Shown here: piece by piece, positions 15,287-22,644 of the stretch | How the letters are laid out: each line of letters starts with the position of its first letter | Position numbering within the stretch: the stretch's first letter is position 1 | Assembly (NCBI RefSeq): GCF_900188375.1 | Contig: NZ_FZOO01000009.1 | Location: forward strand, 1-64,000 | Direction of reading: 5' to 3' | Length of the DNA: 64,000 nucleotides | Origin: Geodermatophilus pulveris | Lineage (GTDB): Bacteria; Actinomycetota; Actinomycetes; Mycobacteriales; Geodermatophilaceae | Translations under genes and position numbers: made by a program | Notes under the pieces: generated by a model | Databases searched by the model: none | Told to the model about the DNA's origin: nothing | What the model saw: the letters and a program-made list of their open reading frames with translations, nothing else

Positions 15287-16515
15287 CCGCCGTCGTGCCC
15301 GAGCGCCCCGTGGGCGGCCGGCTGATCGACCAGTTCGAGTACGGGCTGGACGCGCCGATCTGCCTGACCTGGGAGCTCACCTACGCGTGCAACCTCGCCT
15401 GCGCGCACTGCCTGTCCTCCTCCGGACGGCGGGACCCGCGCGAGCTGTCCACCGCCGAGGCCGAGGCGGTCATCGACGAGCTGCAGCGGATGCAGGTCTT
15501 CTACGTCAACGTCGGAGGCGGCGAGCCGACCGTCCGGCCGGACTTCTGGCACCTGCTGGACTACGCCATCGGCCACGACGTCGGCGTCAAGTTCTCCACC
15601 AACGGCGTGAAGCTGGACCGGGCGCGCGCGCAGCAGCTGGCCGCCACCGACTACGTCGACGTCCAGATCTCCCTGGACGGCGCGACCGCCGAGGTCAACG
15701 ACCGCGTCCGTGGCACCGGCTCGTACGCCACCGCCGTCCGCGCGCTGGAGAACCTCGCCGAGGCCGGCATGCGCGACTTCAAGGTTTCCGTCGTGGTGAC
15801 CCGGGAGAACGCCGGGCAGCTCGACGAGTTCCGGGCGCTCACCGACCGCTACGGCGCCCAGCTGCGGATCACCCGGCTGCGCCCCTCCGGCCGCGGCGCC
15901 GACGTCTGGGACCAGTTGCACCCCACCCAGGCCCAGCAGCGGGAGCTGTACGCCTGGCTGCTGGCCAACGGCGACCGGGTGCTCACCGGCGACTCGTTCT
16001 TCCACCTGTCGGCGTACGGGCAGGCGCTGCCCGGCCTGAACCTCTGCGGCGCCGGCCGGGTGGTCTGCCTGATCGACCCGGTGGGCGACGTCTACGCCTG
16101 CCCGTTCGCCATCCACGAGCAGTTCCTCGCCGGCAACGTCCGCTCACCCGGCGGGTTCCAGCGGGTGTGGCAGCACTCCGAGCTCTTCGCCGACCTGCGC
16201 AGCCCGCAGACCGGCGGCGCCTGCACGAAGTGCGCGCACTTCGACGCCTGCCGCGGCGGCTGCATGGCCGCGAAGTTCTTCACCGGCCTGCCGCTGGACG
16301 GCCCCGACCCGGAGTGCGTGCAGGGCTACGGCGAGACCGCGCTGGCCGCCCGCGACGCGATGACGGTCACCCCGCGCAGCTCCGTCGACCACTCGCACAC
16401 CGGCCCGGTCCGCGGCCAGCCCACGCTGCTCGGCATGCCGGCCATCCCGGCTCGGCCCACACCCGCACCACCCGCCCGGCCCTGTGACGAGTCGCCGCTG
16501 GCCGGCATGCGCTGA
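15283..16515 (+). CDS. mftC: Mycofactocin radical SAM maturase MftC
   Basis: A 410-residue radical SAM/SPASM enzyme. The cluster motif is C36-x3-C40-x2-C43 (YACNLACAHC), followed by VGGGEPTVRPDF and a SPASM region with CPFAIHEQF, CTKCAHFDACRGGCM and a later CVQGYGE. It should catalyse decarboxylation and Val-Tyr crosslinking of MftA. The C-terminus carries a Pro/Ala-rich extension after residue 370. GTG start in a GTGA overlap with mftB; its own stop overlaps a CTG start of the next gene. Confidence 0.96.
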   Translation: MTAVVPERPVGGRLIDQFEYGLDAPICLTWELTYACNLACAHCLSSSGRRDPRELSTAEAEAVIDELQRMQVFYVNVGGGEPTVRPDFWHLLDYAIGHDVGVKFSTNGVKLDRARAQQLAATDYVDVQISLDGATAEVNDRVRGTGSYATAVRALENLAEAGMRDFKVSVVVTRENAGQLDEFRALTDRYGAQLRITRLRPSGRGADVWDQLHPTQAQQRELYAWLLANGDRVLTGDSFFHLSAYGQALPGLNLCGAGRVVCLIDPVGDVYACPFAIHEQFLAGNVRSPGGFQRVWQHSELFADLRSPQTGGACTKCAHFDACRGGCMAAKFFTGLPLDGPDPECVQGYGETALAARDAMTVTPRSSVDHSHTGPVRGQPTLLGMPAIPARPTPAPPARPCDESPLAGMR

Positions 16516-18338
16516 CCAGGCTCACCGACCCGCTGCCCCTCGCGGACCGGACGGCGCCCTCGCGGGTGCTGTTCGGCCCGCACGAGACCAACCTCGGTCG
16601 CGGCCGGGCGCTGTCGGCCCGGCACGTCGCCCACTACGCCCGCCGGGCCGCCGGGGGCTGCGGGGTCGTGGTCACCGAGACGGCGTCGGTGCACGTCTCC
16701 GACCACCCCTACGAGCGGGCGCCGCTGGCCGCCGACTGCGGCCCCGGCTGGGCCGACGTCGTCGCCGCGTGCCGCCCGCACGGCTCCCTGGTCCTCGCCG
16801 CGCTGGGGCACACCGGGGCCCAGGGCACGTCGGCGCACGCGCAGACCGCACTGTGGGCGCCGTCCGCGGTGCCGGACGTCGTCACCCGCGAGGTGCCCGT
16901 GGCCATGGAGCAGCCGGACGTCGACGCGCTGGTCGCCGGCTTCGCGGCCGGCACCCGGGTCGCCGTGGCCGCCGGCGTCGACGGCGTGGAGGTCGACGCC
17001 GGCGCGCGCTCGCTGCTGCGCCAGTTCCTCTCCGGCCTGACCAACGCCCGCGCCGACGGGTACGGCGCCGACCGGGCCCGGCTGCTGCGCGAGGTGCTGG
17101 CCGCGGTGCGGGGGTCGCTCGGCCCCGGGCGGGTGCTCGCGCTGCGGCTGTCCTGCGACGAGGAGGCGCCGTGGGCCGGCATCACCCCGGCGCTCGCCGT
17201 CCGGCACGTGCGCGAGCTCGCGCCGCTGGTCGACCTGCTGGTCGTCGTCCGCGGCAGCGGGCTGGCGCCCTCGGCGTACCGGCCCGACGGGCACGTGCCG
17301 CCCGGCTTCAACACCGACCTCACCCGGTCGGTGCGCGCGGCCGCCGGCGGGACGCCGGTCGTGCTCCAGGGCTCGGTCGTGGACGCCGCCGCCGCGCAGC
17401 GGGCCCTGGACGGCGGGGTCGCCGACGCCGTGGAGATGACCCGCGCACAGCTCGCCGACGCGGGCCTGGTGCGCGCGGTCCGGGCCGGGAGGCCGGTGCG
17501 GCCGTGCACCCTGTGCAACCAGGCCTGCCAGGTGCGCGACGTCCGCAACTCGCCGGTCAGCTGCGTGGCCGACCCGTCCGACGAGGAGCCGCTCCCCGAC
17601 GGCGCCGGGCGGCGGGTCACGGTGGCCGGCGGCGGCCCGGCCGGGCTGGAGGCGGCGCGGCTGCTGGCGTCCGCGGGGGCCGACGTCCGGCTGGTCGAGC
17701 GCGCCGGCCGGCTCGGCGGCGGGTTGCACACGGTCGCCGCGCTGCCCGGCCGGGCGCGGTTCGCCGACCTGGCGGGCTGGCTGGCGGGGGAGGTGGCCCG
17801 GCTGGGGGTGCGGGTCGACCTGGGGACCGCCGCCGACGGCGGGGACGTGGTGACCACGGGTGCGCGGGCCCGCGCGGGCGTGACCGCCGCCGCCGTGCTG
17901 GCCGGCGCGGAGCTGCCGCCCGGCCCGGTGCTGGTGCACGACCCGGCCGGTGCGCCGGCCGGCGTCGGGGTGGCCGAACTGCTCGCGGCGGCGGGGCGGG
18001 AGGTCGTGCTGGTGACCCCGGACGCGGTGGCCGGCGAGCGGCTCGGCGGCGACCTGGGGCCGGCGAACGCCCGGCTGGCGCGGGCGGGGGTGCGCCGGGA
18101 GACGTCGTCGGTGCTGCTGTCGGCGGGCGAGGGGGTGGCGGTGCTGGCCGACCGCTGGACCGGGACGGAGCGGTCCGTCCCGTGCGCCGTCGTCGTGGAC
18201 GCCGGCCCGCCGCTGCCCGGGGACGTCCCGCCGGGAGCGGTCGGGGCGGGCGACGCCGTCGCGCCGCGCACCGTGCTCGAGGCGGTGCTCGAGGGGCGGC
18301 GCGCGGCGCGGGCGGTGCTCGCCCGGGCCGCTCCCTGA
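16512..18338 (+). CDS. Mycofactocin-associated FadH/OYE-family flavin oxidoreductase 1
   Basis: About 608 residues. Old yellow enzyme TIM barrel (SRVLFGPHETNLG, VDGVEVDAGARSLLRQFLSG), a [4Fe-4S] motif C-x2-C-x3-C-x11-C (CTLCNQACQ), then an FAD/NAD fold VTVAGGGPAGLEAARLLA, as in 2,4-dienoyl-CoA reductase. This subfamily is recognised from mycofactocin loci but has no known substrate. The first barrel strand (LTDPLPLADRTAPSRV) lies before GTG 16566, and no standard start precedes it after an in-frame stop at 16485, so CTG 16512, overlapping the mftC stop as CTGA, is the probable start. The stop codon sits in a terminator loop. Confidence 0.85.
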   Translation: MTRLTDPLPLADRTAPSRVLFGPHETNLGRGRALSARHVAHYARRAAGGCGVVVTETASVHVSDHPYERAPLAADCGPGWADVVAACRPHGSLVLAALGHTGAQGTSAHAQTALWAPSAVPDVVTREVPVAMEQPDVDALVAGFAAGTRVAVAAGVDGVEVDAGARSLLRQFLSGLTNARADGYGADRARLLREVLAAVRGSLGPGRVLALRLSCDEEAPWAGITPALAVRHVRELAPLVDLLVVVRGSGLAPSAYRPDGHVPPGFNTDLTRSVRAAAGGTPVVLQGSVVDAAAAQRALDGGVADAVEMTRAQLADAGLVRAVRAGRPVRPCTLCNQACQVRDVRNSPVSCVADPSDEEPLPDGAGRRVTVAGGGPAGLEAARLLASAGADVRLVERAGRLGGGLHTVAALPGRARFADLAGWLAGEVARLGVRVDLGTAADGGDVVTTGARARAGVTAAAVLAGAELPPGPVLVHDPAGAPAGVGVAELLAAAGREVVLVTPDAVAGERLGGDLGPANARLARAGVRRETSSVLLSAGEGVAVLADRWTGTERSVPCAVVVDAGPPLPGDVPPGAVGAGDAVAPRTVLEAVLEGRRAARAVLARAAP

Positions 18339-18351
18339 GGGAGCGGCCCGG
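18323..18351. terminator. Hairpin terminator with the stop codon in its loop
   Basis: A perfect 13-bp stem (18323-18335 with 18339-18351) whose three-base loop is the TGA stop of the upstream gene. It separates two convergent genes and ends the first mycofactocin transcript. No T-run follows, as is usual in actinobacteria. Confidence 0.75.
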
Positions 18352-18354
18352 CCG

Positions 18355-18834
18355 TCAGAGGTCGACGACCTTCTTCTCCCCGGTGTCGGGCTTGTCGCCG
18401 GTCGCCCGGAACTTGATGAAGCTGAACGCGGTGGCCAGCCGGTTGCCGGGGCTGTCCCAGTACTCCGCGCTGTCCCCGTGGACCTTGACCAGCACCACGG
18501 ACGGGTCCTCGGGCCCCTGCGGCAGCCAGGCCTCGACCCCGCTGTTCCACAGGTCCTTCTTCTTGGCGACGTCGTCGACGATCGACGCGTGCCCGCTCAG
18601 GGAGACCCAGGTGCCGCCGGAGCCGACCCCGACGTTGACCTGCGGCGACTGCGCGATGTGGCCCAGCCAGTCCGAGCTCCGCTCGGTGATGAACCACAGG
18701 TCGCCGTCGAACTCCACCTCCTGCAGCGCCATGGGCCGGCTGGTCAGCTTGCCCTCGGGCGACGTCGTCGTCAGGAAGCCGAACTTCTGGCCCTTGAGCA
18801 GCTCGGCGACCTTGTGGGTGTCCTCGGCGGTCAT
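18355..18834 (-). CDS. Pyridoxamine 5'-phosphate oxidase-like FMN/F420-binding protein (general stress protein 26 type)
   Basis: A 159-residue split-barrel protein: AELLKGQKFGFLTTTSPEGK, LTSRPMALQEVEFDGDLWF, FITERSSDWLGHI, ending in FSFIKFRATG. The family binds flavin or F420; stress-protein-26 members often have no proven activity. ATG 18834 with GGAGAGGA upstream is chosen. It lies on the opposite strand inside the mycofactocin locus, between the two OYE-like genes, so the locus is at least two transcripts. Confidence 0.85.
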   Translation of the reverse strand: MTAEDTHKVAELLKGQKFGFLTTTSPEGKLTSRPMALQEVEFDGDLWFITERSSDWLGHIAQSPQVNVGVGSGGTWVSLSGHASIVDDVAKKKDLWNSGVEAWLPQGPEDPSVVLVKVHGDSAEYWDSPGNRLATAFSFIKFRATGDKPDTGEKKVVDL

Positions 18835-19023
18835 GTCGTCCTCTCCGCAGTGCACGATCGGGTGTCGCCCGACTCCTGCCCAGGCCCGCCGATCCCGACA
18901 CGCGCCTGATCGGCGGTCCGCGACGCCGACCCCCGCCGTGCGGTGCCCGTCCTCGTGCTGCAGCGTGAGGTCGGGCACCCGCCGGTGCGGACGGTGCGCC
19001 GAGGTGTGCGGCGGAGGGGCGGG

Positions 19024-19401
19024 TCAGTCGCCGTCGAGGTACCGCCATGCTCCGTCGACCCGGGTGAAGCGGCTGACCTCGTGCTGGTGGCCGGTCGTCC
19101 CGTCGTGCCGGTACCAGGCCCGGAACTCCACCGTGCCGTCGGTGTCGAGCAGCCCGCCGCGCGAGGTGGCGAGCACGTCGAGGCCGGTCCAGCGGACGGC
19201 CGGGTCGAGCTCCAGCGCCGGCGGCCGCGTCGAGGGGTGCCAGGTGGCGAGCAGGTACGCGGCGTCGCCCACGGCGAAGGCGCTGTACCGCGAGCGCATC
19301 AGCTGCTCCGCGGTCGCCGCCGCCGACGTCCCCCCGTGCAGCCGGCCGCAGCACTCGCCGTGGGGCAGCCCGCTGCCGCAGGGGCAGCGTCGCGGGGCCA
19401 T
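19024..19401 (-). CDS. YchJ-family protein with SEC-C zinc motif
   Basis: A 125-residue protein. The N-terminus RRCPCGSGLPHGECCGRLH is a SEC-C type zinc motif (C-x-C-x8-CC), followed by the YchJ core: EQLMRSRYSAFAVGDAAYLL, WTGLDVLATSRGG and VEFRAWYRHDG. The function of YchJ is unknown. It interrupts the mycofactocin locus on the minus strand, 48 bases from the start of the second OYE gene. Confidence 0.88.
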   Translation of the reverse strand: MAPRRCPCGSGLPHGECCGRLHGGTSAAATAEQLMRSRYSAFAVGDAAYLLATWHPSTRPPALELDPAVRWTGLDVLATSRGGLLDTDGTVEFRAWYRHDGTTGHQHEVSRFTRVDGAWRYLDGD

Positions 19402-19449
19402 GCCTGCCAGTCTCTACGTCCGCAGCACCGGCCCGGCGGGAGGAGGCAC

Positions 19450-21369
19450 GTGCGACACCTCGCCACGCCGCTGCGGGTCGGGCCGGTCACGCTGCCCAAC
19501 CGCCTCGTGCTGCCCGCGCACCTGACCAACTACGCCGTCGACGGCGCCTTCACCGAGCGGCACGCGGCCTACTACGCGGCCCGGGCCGCCGGCGGCGCCG
19601 GGCTGGTCGTCACCGAGGAGGTCTCCACCGACCCCGCCGACCGCCCCTACGAGAAGCTCGTCCACGGCCACGACCCCGCCGTCCTGCCGGGCATGCGGCG
19701 GGTCGTGGACGCCGTCCACGCGCACGGCGTGCCGGTGGTCGCCCAGGTCAACCACAACGGCGGGCAGTCGGACTCGCTGCACACGCGGACGCCCGTCCTC
19801 GCGCCGTCGCCGGTGCCCGACCCGCTGTTCCGCGAGGTGCCCCGCGAGGCCACCGCCGCCGACCTGGCCCGGCTGGTCGCCGGCTACGCCGACGTCGCCG
19901 CCCGCTGCGCCGCGGCCGGCTTCGACGGCGTGGAGGTGCAGGCCGCGCAGTCCTCGCTGGTCCGCCAGTTCCTGTCCGGCGCCACCAACCGGCGCACCGA
20001 CCGCTACGGCGGCCCGCTGGAGCACCGCGCCCGCTTCCTCGTCGAGGTGCTGGCCGCCGTCCGCGAGGCCCTCGGCCCCGGCCGCGCCCTCGGCGTCCGG
20101 CTGGCCGACGAGGAGGGCGGCGGCGGCGGGACGACGCTCGCCGAGGCCGTGGCCACCGCCGGGCTGGTGGCCGGCCTGGTCGACTACGTCAGCACCACCG
20201 TCGGCGTCGCGACGGCGACCCTCGACCGCGTCGTCCCGCCCATGACCACCCCGCCCGGCTACGCCCGCCCCGTGTCCGCGGCCGTCCGGGCCGCCGTCGG
20301 CGTGCCGGTCGTCGGCGTCGGCCGCTTCCTCACCCCCGCCCAGGCCGAGCGCGCGCTCGCCGACGGCGACTGCGACCTGGTCGGCGCGGTCCGCGCGCAG
20401 ATCGCCGACCCGGAGTTCGCCGCCAAGGCGCTGGGCGGGCGGGCCGGCGAGGTCCGCCGCTGCCTGGGCTGCAACCAGGACTGCGTGGGCCGGGTGGGCC
20501 GCAACCTGCCGCTGGGCTGCGTGGCCAACCCGCGGGCCGGCCGCGAGGCGCCGCTCCCGGTCCCGCGGCGGCGGCGCCGGGTGCTCGTCGTCGGCGGCGG
20601 GCCGGCCGGGCTGCGCGCCGCCGCCACCGCCGCCGCCCGCGGCCACGCGGTCACCGTCTGGGAGCAGGCGCCGTGCACCGGCGGCGCGGTCCGGCTCGCG
20701 GCGTCCGCCCCCGGCCGGGACGGGCTGCGGCCGCTGGTCGACGACCTCGCCGCCGAGTGCGCGCGGGCCGGCGTCACCGTCCGCACCGGCGTGCGCGCCA
20801 CCGCCCGGGCCGTGCTCGCCGCGGCCCCGGACGCCGTCGTCCTCGCCACCGGCGCCCGCCCGGCGCGGCCGGCCTGGGCGGGGGGGAGCGGGCTGGTGGT
20901 CGACGTCCGGGAGGTGCTCGCCGGGGCGGTCGCGCCGGACGGCGACGTGCTCGTCGTCGACGACCTCGGCACCGCCGCGGCGACCTCGGTCGCCGAGCTG
21001 CTCGCCGGCCGCGGCTGCACCGTCGAGGTGGTCACCGCGGCGCTGGTCGTCGGCCAGGACCTGGGCCTCACCCTCGACCGGCCGGCCTGGGAGCGGCGCG
21101 CGGTGGCCCTGGGCATCCGCCGGACGACGGAGCGGCTGGTCACCGCCGTCGACGGCCGCACCGTGCGGCTGCTGCACCACCCGACCGGCGCCACCGAGGA
21201 GCGCACCGTCGACCGGGTGGTCGCGGTGACCCCGCCGCGCGCCGACGACGCGCTGTGGGCGGCGCTGCGGGACAGCGGCCTGGAGGTGCACCGGGTCGGC
21301 GACTGCCTCGCCCCGCGGCGGGCCGGCGACGCCACCCGGGACGGCGACCGGGCCGGCCTCGCGGTCTGA
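19450..21369 (+). CDS. Mycofactocin-associated FadH/OYE-family flavin oxidoreductase 2
   Basis: A 639-residue paralogue of the gene at 16512 with the same layout: OYE barrel (RLVLPAHLTNYAVDGAFTER, FDGVEVQAAQSSLVRQFLSG, TDRYGG), C-x2-C-x3-C-x11-C cluster motif (CLGCNQDCV), then FAD fold VLVVGGGPAGLRAAATAAARG. GGGAGG six bases before GTG 19450 supports the start. Two diverged copies in one locus suggest sequential or substrate-specific reductions linked to mycofactocin, but no reaction is established. Confidence 0.88.
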   Translation: MRHLATPLRVGPVTLPNRLVLPAHLTNYAVDGAFTERHAAYYAARAAGGAGLVVTEEVSTDPADRPYEKLVHGHDPAVLPGMRRVVDAVHAHGVPVVAQVNHNGGQSDSLHTRTPVLAPSPVPDPLFREVPREATAADLARLVAGYADVAARCAAAGFDGVEVQAAQSSLVRQFLSGATNRRTDRYGGPLEHRARFLVEVLAAVREALGPGRALGVRLADEEGGGGGTTLAEAVATAGLVAGLVDYVSTTVGVATATLDRVVPPMTTPPGYARPVSAAVRAAVGVPVVGVGRFLTPAQAERALADGDCDLVGAVRAQIADPEFAAKALGGRAGEVRRCLGCNQDCVGRVGRNLPLGCVANPRAGREAPLPVPRRRRRVLVVGGGPAGLRAAATAAARGHAVTVWEQAPCTGGAVRLAASAPGRDGLRPLVDDLAAECARAGVTVRTGVRATARAVLAAAPDAVVLATGARPARPAWAGGSGLVVDVREVLAGAVAPDGDVLVVDDLGTAAATSVAELLAGRGCTVEVVTAALVVGQDLGLTLDRPAWERRAVALGIRRTTERLVTAVDGRTVRLLHHPTGATEERTVDRVVAVTPPRADDALWAALRDSGLEVHRVGDCLAPRRAGDATRDGDRAGLAV

Positions 21370-21370
21370 C

Positions 21371-21376
21371 TACCGT
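21371..21376 (+). promoter_or_regulatory. Candidate leaderless -10 box for mftE (TACCGT)
   Basis: TACCGT fits TANNNT and ends seven bases before GTG 21384, the distance expected if transcription starts at the first base of the start codon. It favours GTG 21384 over the in-frame GTG 21375. Confidence 0.4.
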
Positions 21377-21383
21377 GCCCCGG

Positions 21384-22079
21384 GTGACCACCTTCGCCGG
21401 CGCCACCTGGCCGGAGCTGCCCGAGCGCCCGCTGCTGCTCGTGCCGCTCGGCGCGGTCGAGCAGCACGGCCACCACCTGCCGCTGGCCACCGACACCACG
21501 GTGGCCTGCGCGGTCGCCGAGGCGGCCGTCGACGCCCTGGACGGCGCACTGCTGGCCCCCGCCCTGGCCTACGGCGCCAGCGGCGAGCACGAGGGCTTCC
21601 CCGGCACCGTCTCCCTCGGCACCCCGGCGCTGACCGGGCTGCTCGTCGAGTACGGCCGGTCGGCCTGCCGCTGGGCCGGGCGACTGGTCCTGGTCAACGG
21701 GCACGGCGGCAACCTCGACGCGCTGCGCGAGGCCGGGGCGCGGCTGCGGGGCGAGGGCCGCGACGTCGCCTGGTTCCCGTGCGCCCCCGCCGGCGCCGAC
21801 GCGCACGCCGGCCGCACCGAGACGTCGGTCATGTTGCACGTGGAACCCGACGCCGTCCGCGCGGACCGCGCCGTCGCCGGCGACACCACGCCGGTCGCCG
21901 AGCTGCTGCCCCGGCTGCGCGCCGAGGGGGTGCGCGCGGTCAGCCCCACCGGCGTCCTCGGCGACCCGGCCGGCGCGTCGGCGCAGGAGGGCGCGGCGCT
22001 GCTCGAGGGCCTGGCCGGGCGGCTGGCCGCCGCCGTCCGGGGCTGGGACGTCGACCCCTCCGGGCGGCTGCGCGGCTGA
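21384..22079 (+). CDS. mftE: Mycofactocin precursor peptide peptidase MftE (creatininase family)
   Basis: About 231 residues. Creatininase-family metal motifs are intact: PLGAVEQHGHHLPLATDTTV, LVNGHGGN, and DAHAGRTETS. MftE cleaves modified MftA to free the C-terminal AHDP core. It begins 14 bases after the second OYE gene and has its own candidate leaderless promoter. It is followed at 22 bases by a cysteine hydrolase gene. Confidence 0.95.
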   Translation: MTTFAGATWPELPERPLLLVPLGAVEQHGHHLPLATDTTVACAVAEAAVDALDGALLAPALAYGASGEHEGFPGTVSLGTPALTGLLVEYGRSACRWAGRLVLVNGHGGNLDALREAGARLRGEGRDVAWFPCAPAGADAHAGRTETSVMLHVEPDAVRADRAVAGDTTPVAELLPRLRAEGVRAVSPTGVLGDPAGASAQEGAALLEGLAGRLAAAVRGWDVDPSGRLRG

Positions 22080-22088
22080 GCCGGCGGT

Positions 22089-22094
22089 TATCGT
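22089..22094 (+). promoter_or_regulatory. Candidate leaderless -10 box for the cysteine hydrolase gene (TATCGT)
   Basis: TATCGT ends seven bases before ATG 22102, the spacing of a leaderless actinobacterial transcript. If real, hydrolase and mftF can be expressed apart from mftE. Confidence 0.4.
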
Positions 22095-22101
22095 CCGGCG
22101 C

Positions 22102-22644
22102 ATGGGGAGCCCGCTCGGCTGGCTGGTCGTCGTCGACTACCAGGAGGTCTTCCGCGACCGCGGGTCGCCGTGGACGACGCCCCGGTTCGACGAGATCCGC
22201 CCGCGCATCCGCTCGCTGGTCGAGGTCTTCGGGGAGCGCGTCGTGTTCACCCGCTTCGTCGTCCCCGACGAGCCGGCCGGCGCGTGGGCCGACTACTACG
22301 CGAAGTACGACTACTTCACCCAGCCGCACGCCATCCCGCTCCTCCAGCTCGCCGAGGACCCGGGCGGGCACCCCGTGGTCGACGCGCCCACCTTCGGCAA
22401 GTGGGTCCCGGAGGTCGCCCGGCTGGTCGGCGACGGCCCGGTCACCGTCGCCGGGGTGGCCACCGACTGCTGCGTGCTGTCCACCGTGCTGCCCGCCGCG
22501 GACGCCGGGGTGCGGGTGCGGGTCGTGTCCGACGCGTGCGCCGGCGCCGACGACCGGGCCCACGACGCGACCATGCGCATCCTCGGCTGCTATGCCCCGC
22601 TGGTGGAGGTCACGACCACCGCCGAGGTCCTGGCCGCGGGATGA
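22102..22644 (+). CDS. Isochorismatase-family cysteine hydrolase in the mycofactocin locus
   Basis: A 180-residue hydrolase with the expected triad: Asp in WLVVVDYQEVF, Lys in APTFGKWVPE and Cys in VATDCCVLSTV. Such enzymes split amides or vinyl ethers (nicotinamidase, isochorismatase). It sits between mftE and mftF and shares an ATGA overlap with mftF, so it is probably made with MftF. It is not a required part of the known pathway; it could trim an intermediate, salvage a released peptide or act on an unrelated amide. Confidence 0.85.
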   Translation: MGSPLGWLVVVDYQEVFRDRGSPWTTPRFDEIRPRIRSLVEVFGERVVFTRFVVPDEPAGAWADYYAKYDYFTQPHAIPLLQLAEDPGGHPVVDAPTFGKWVPEVARLVGDGPVTVAGVATDCCVLSTVLPAADAGVRVRVVSDACAGADDRAHDATMRILGCYAPLVEVTTTAEVLAAG

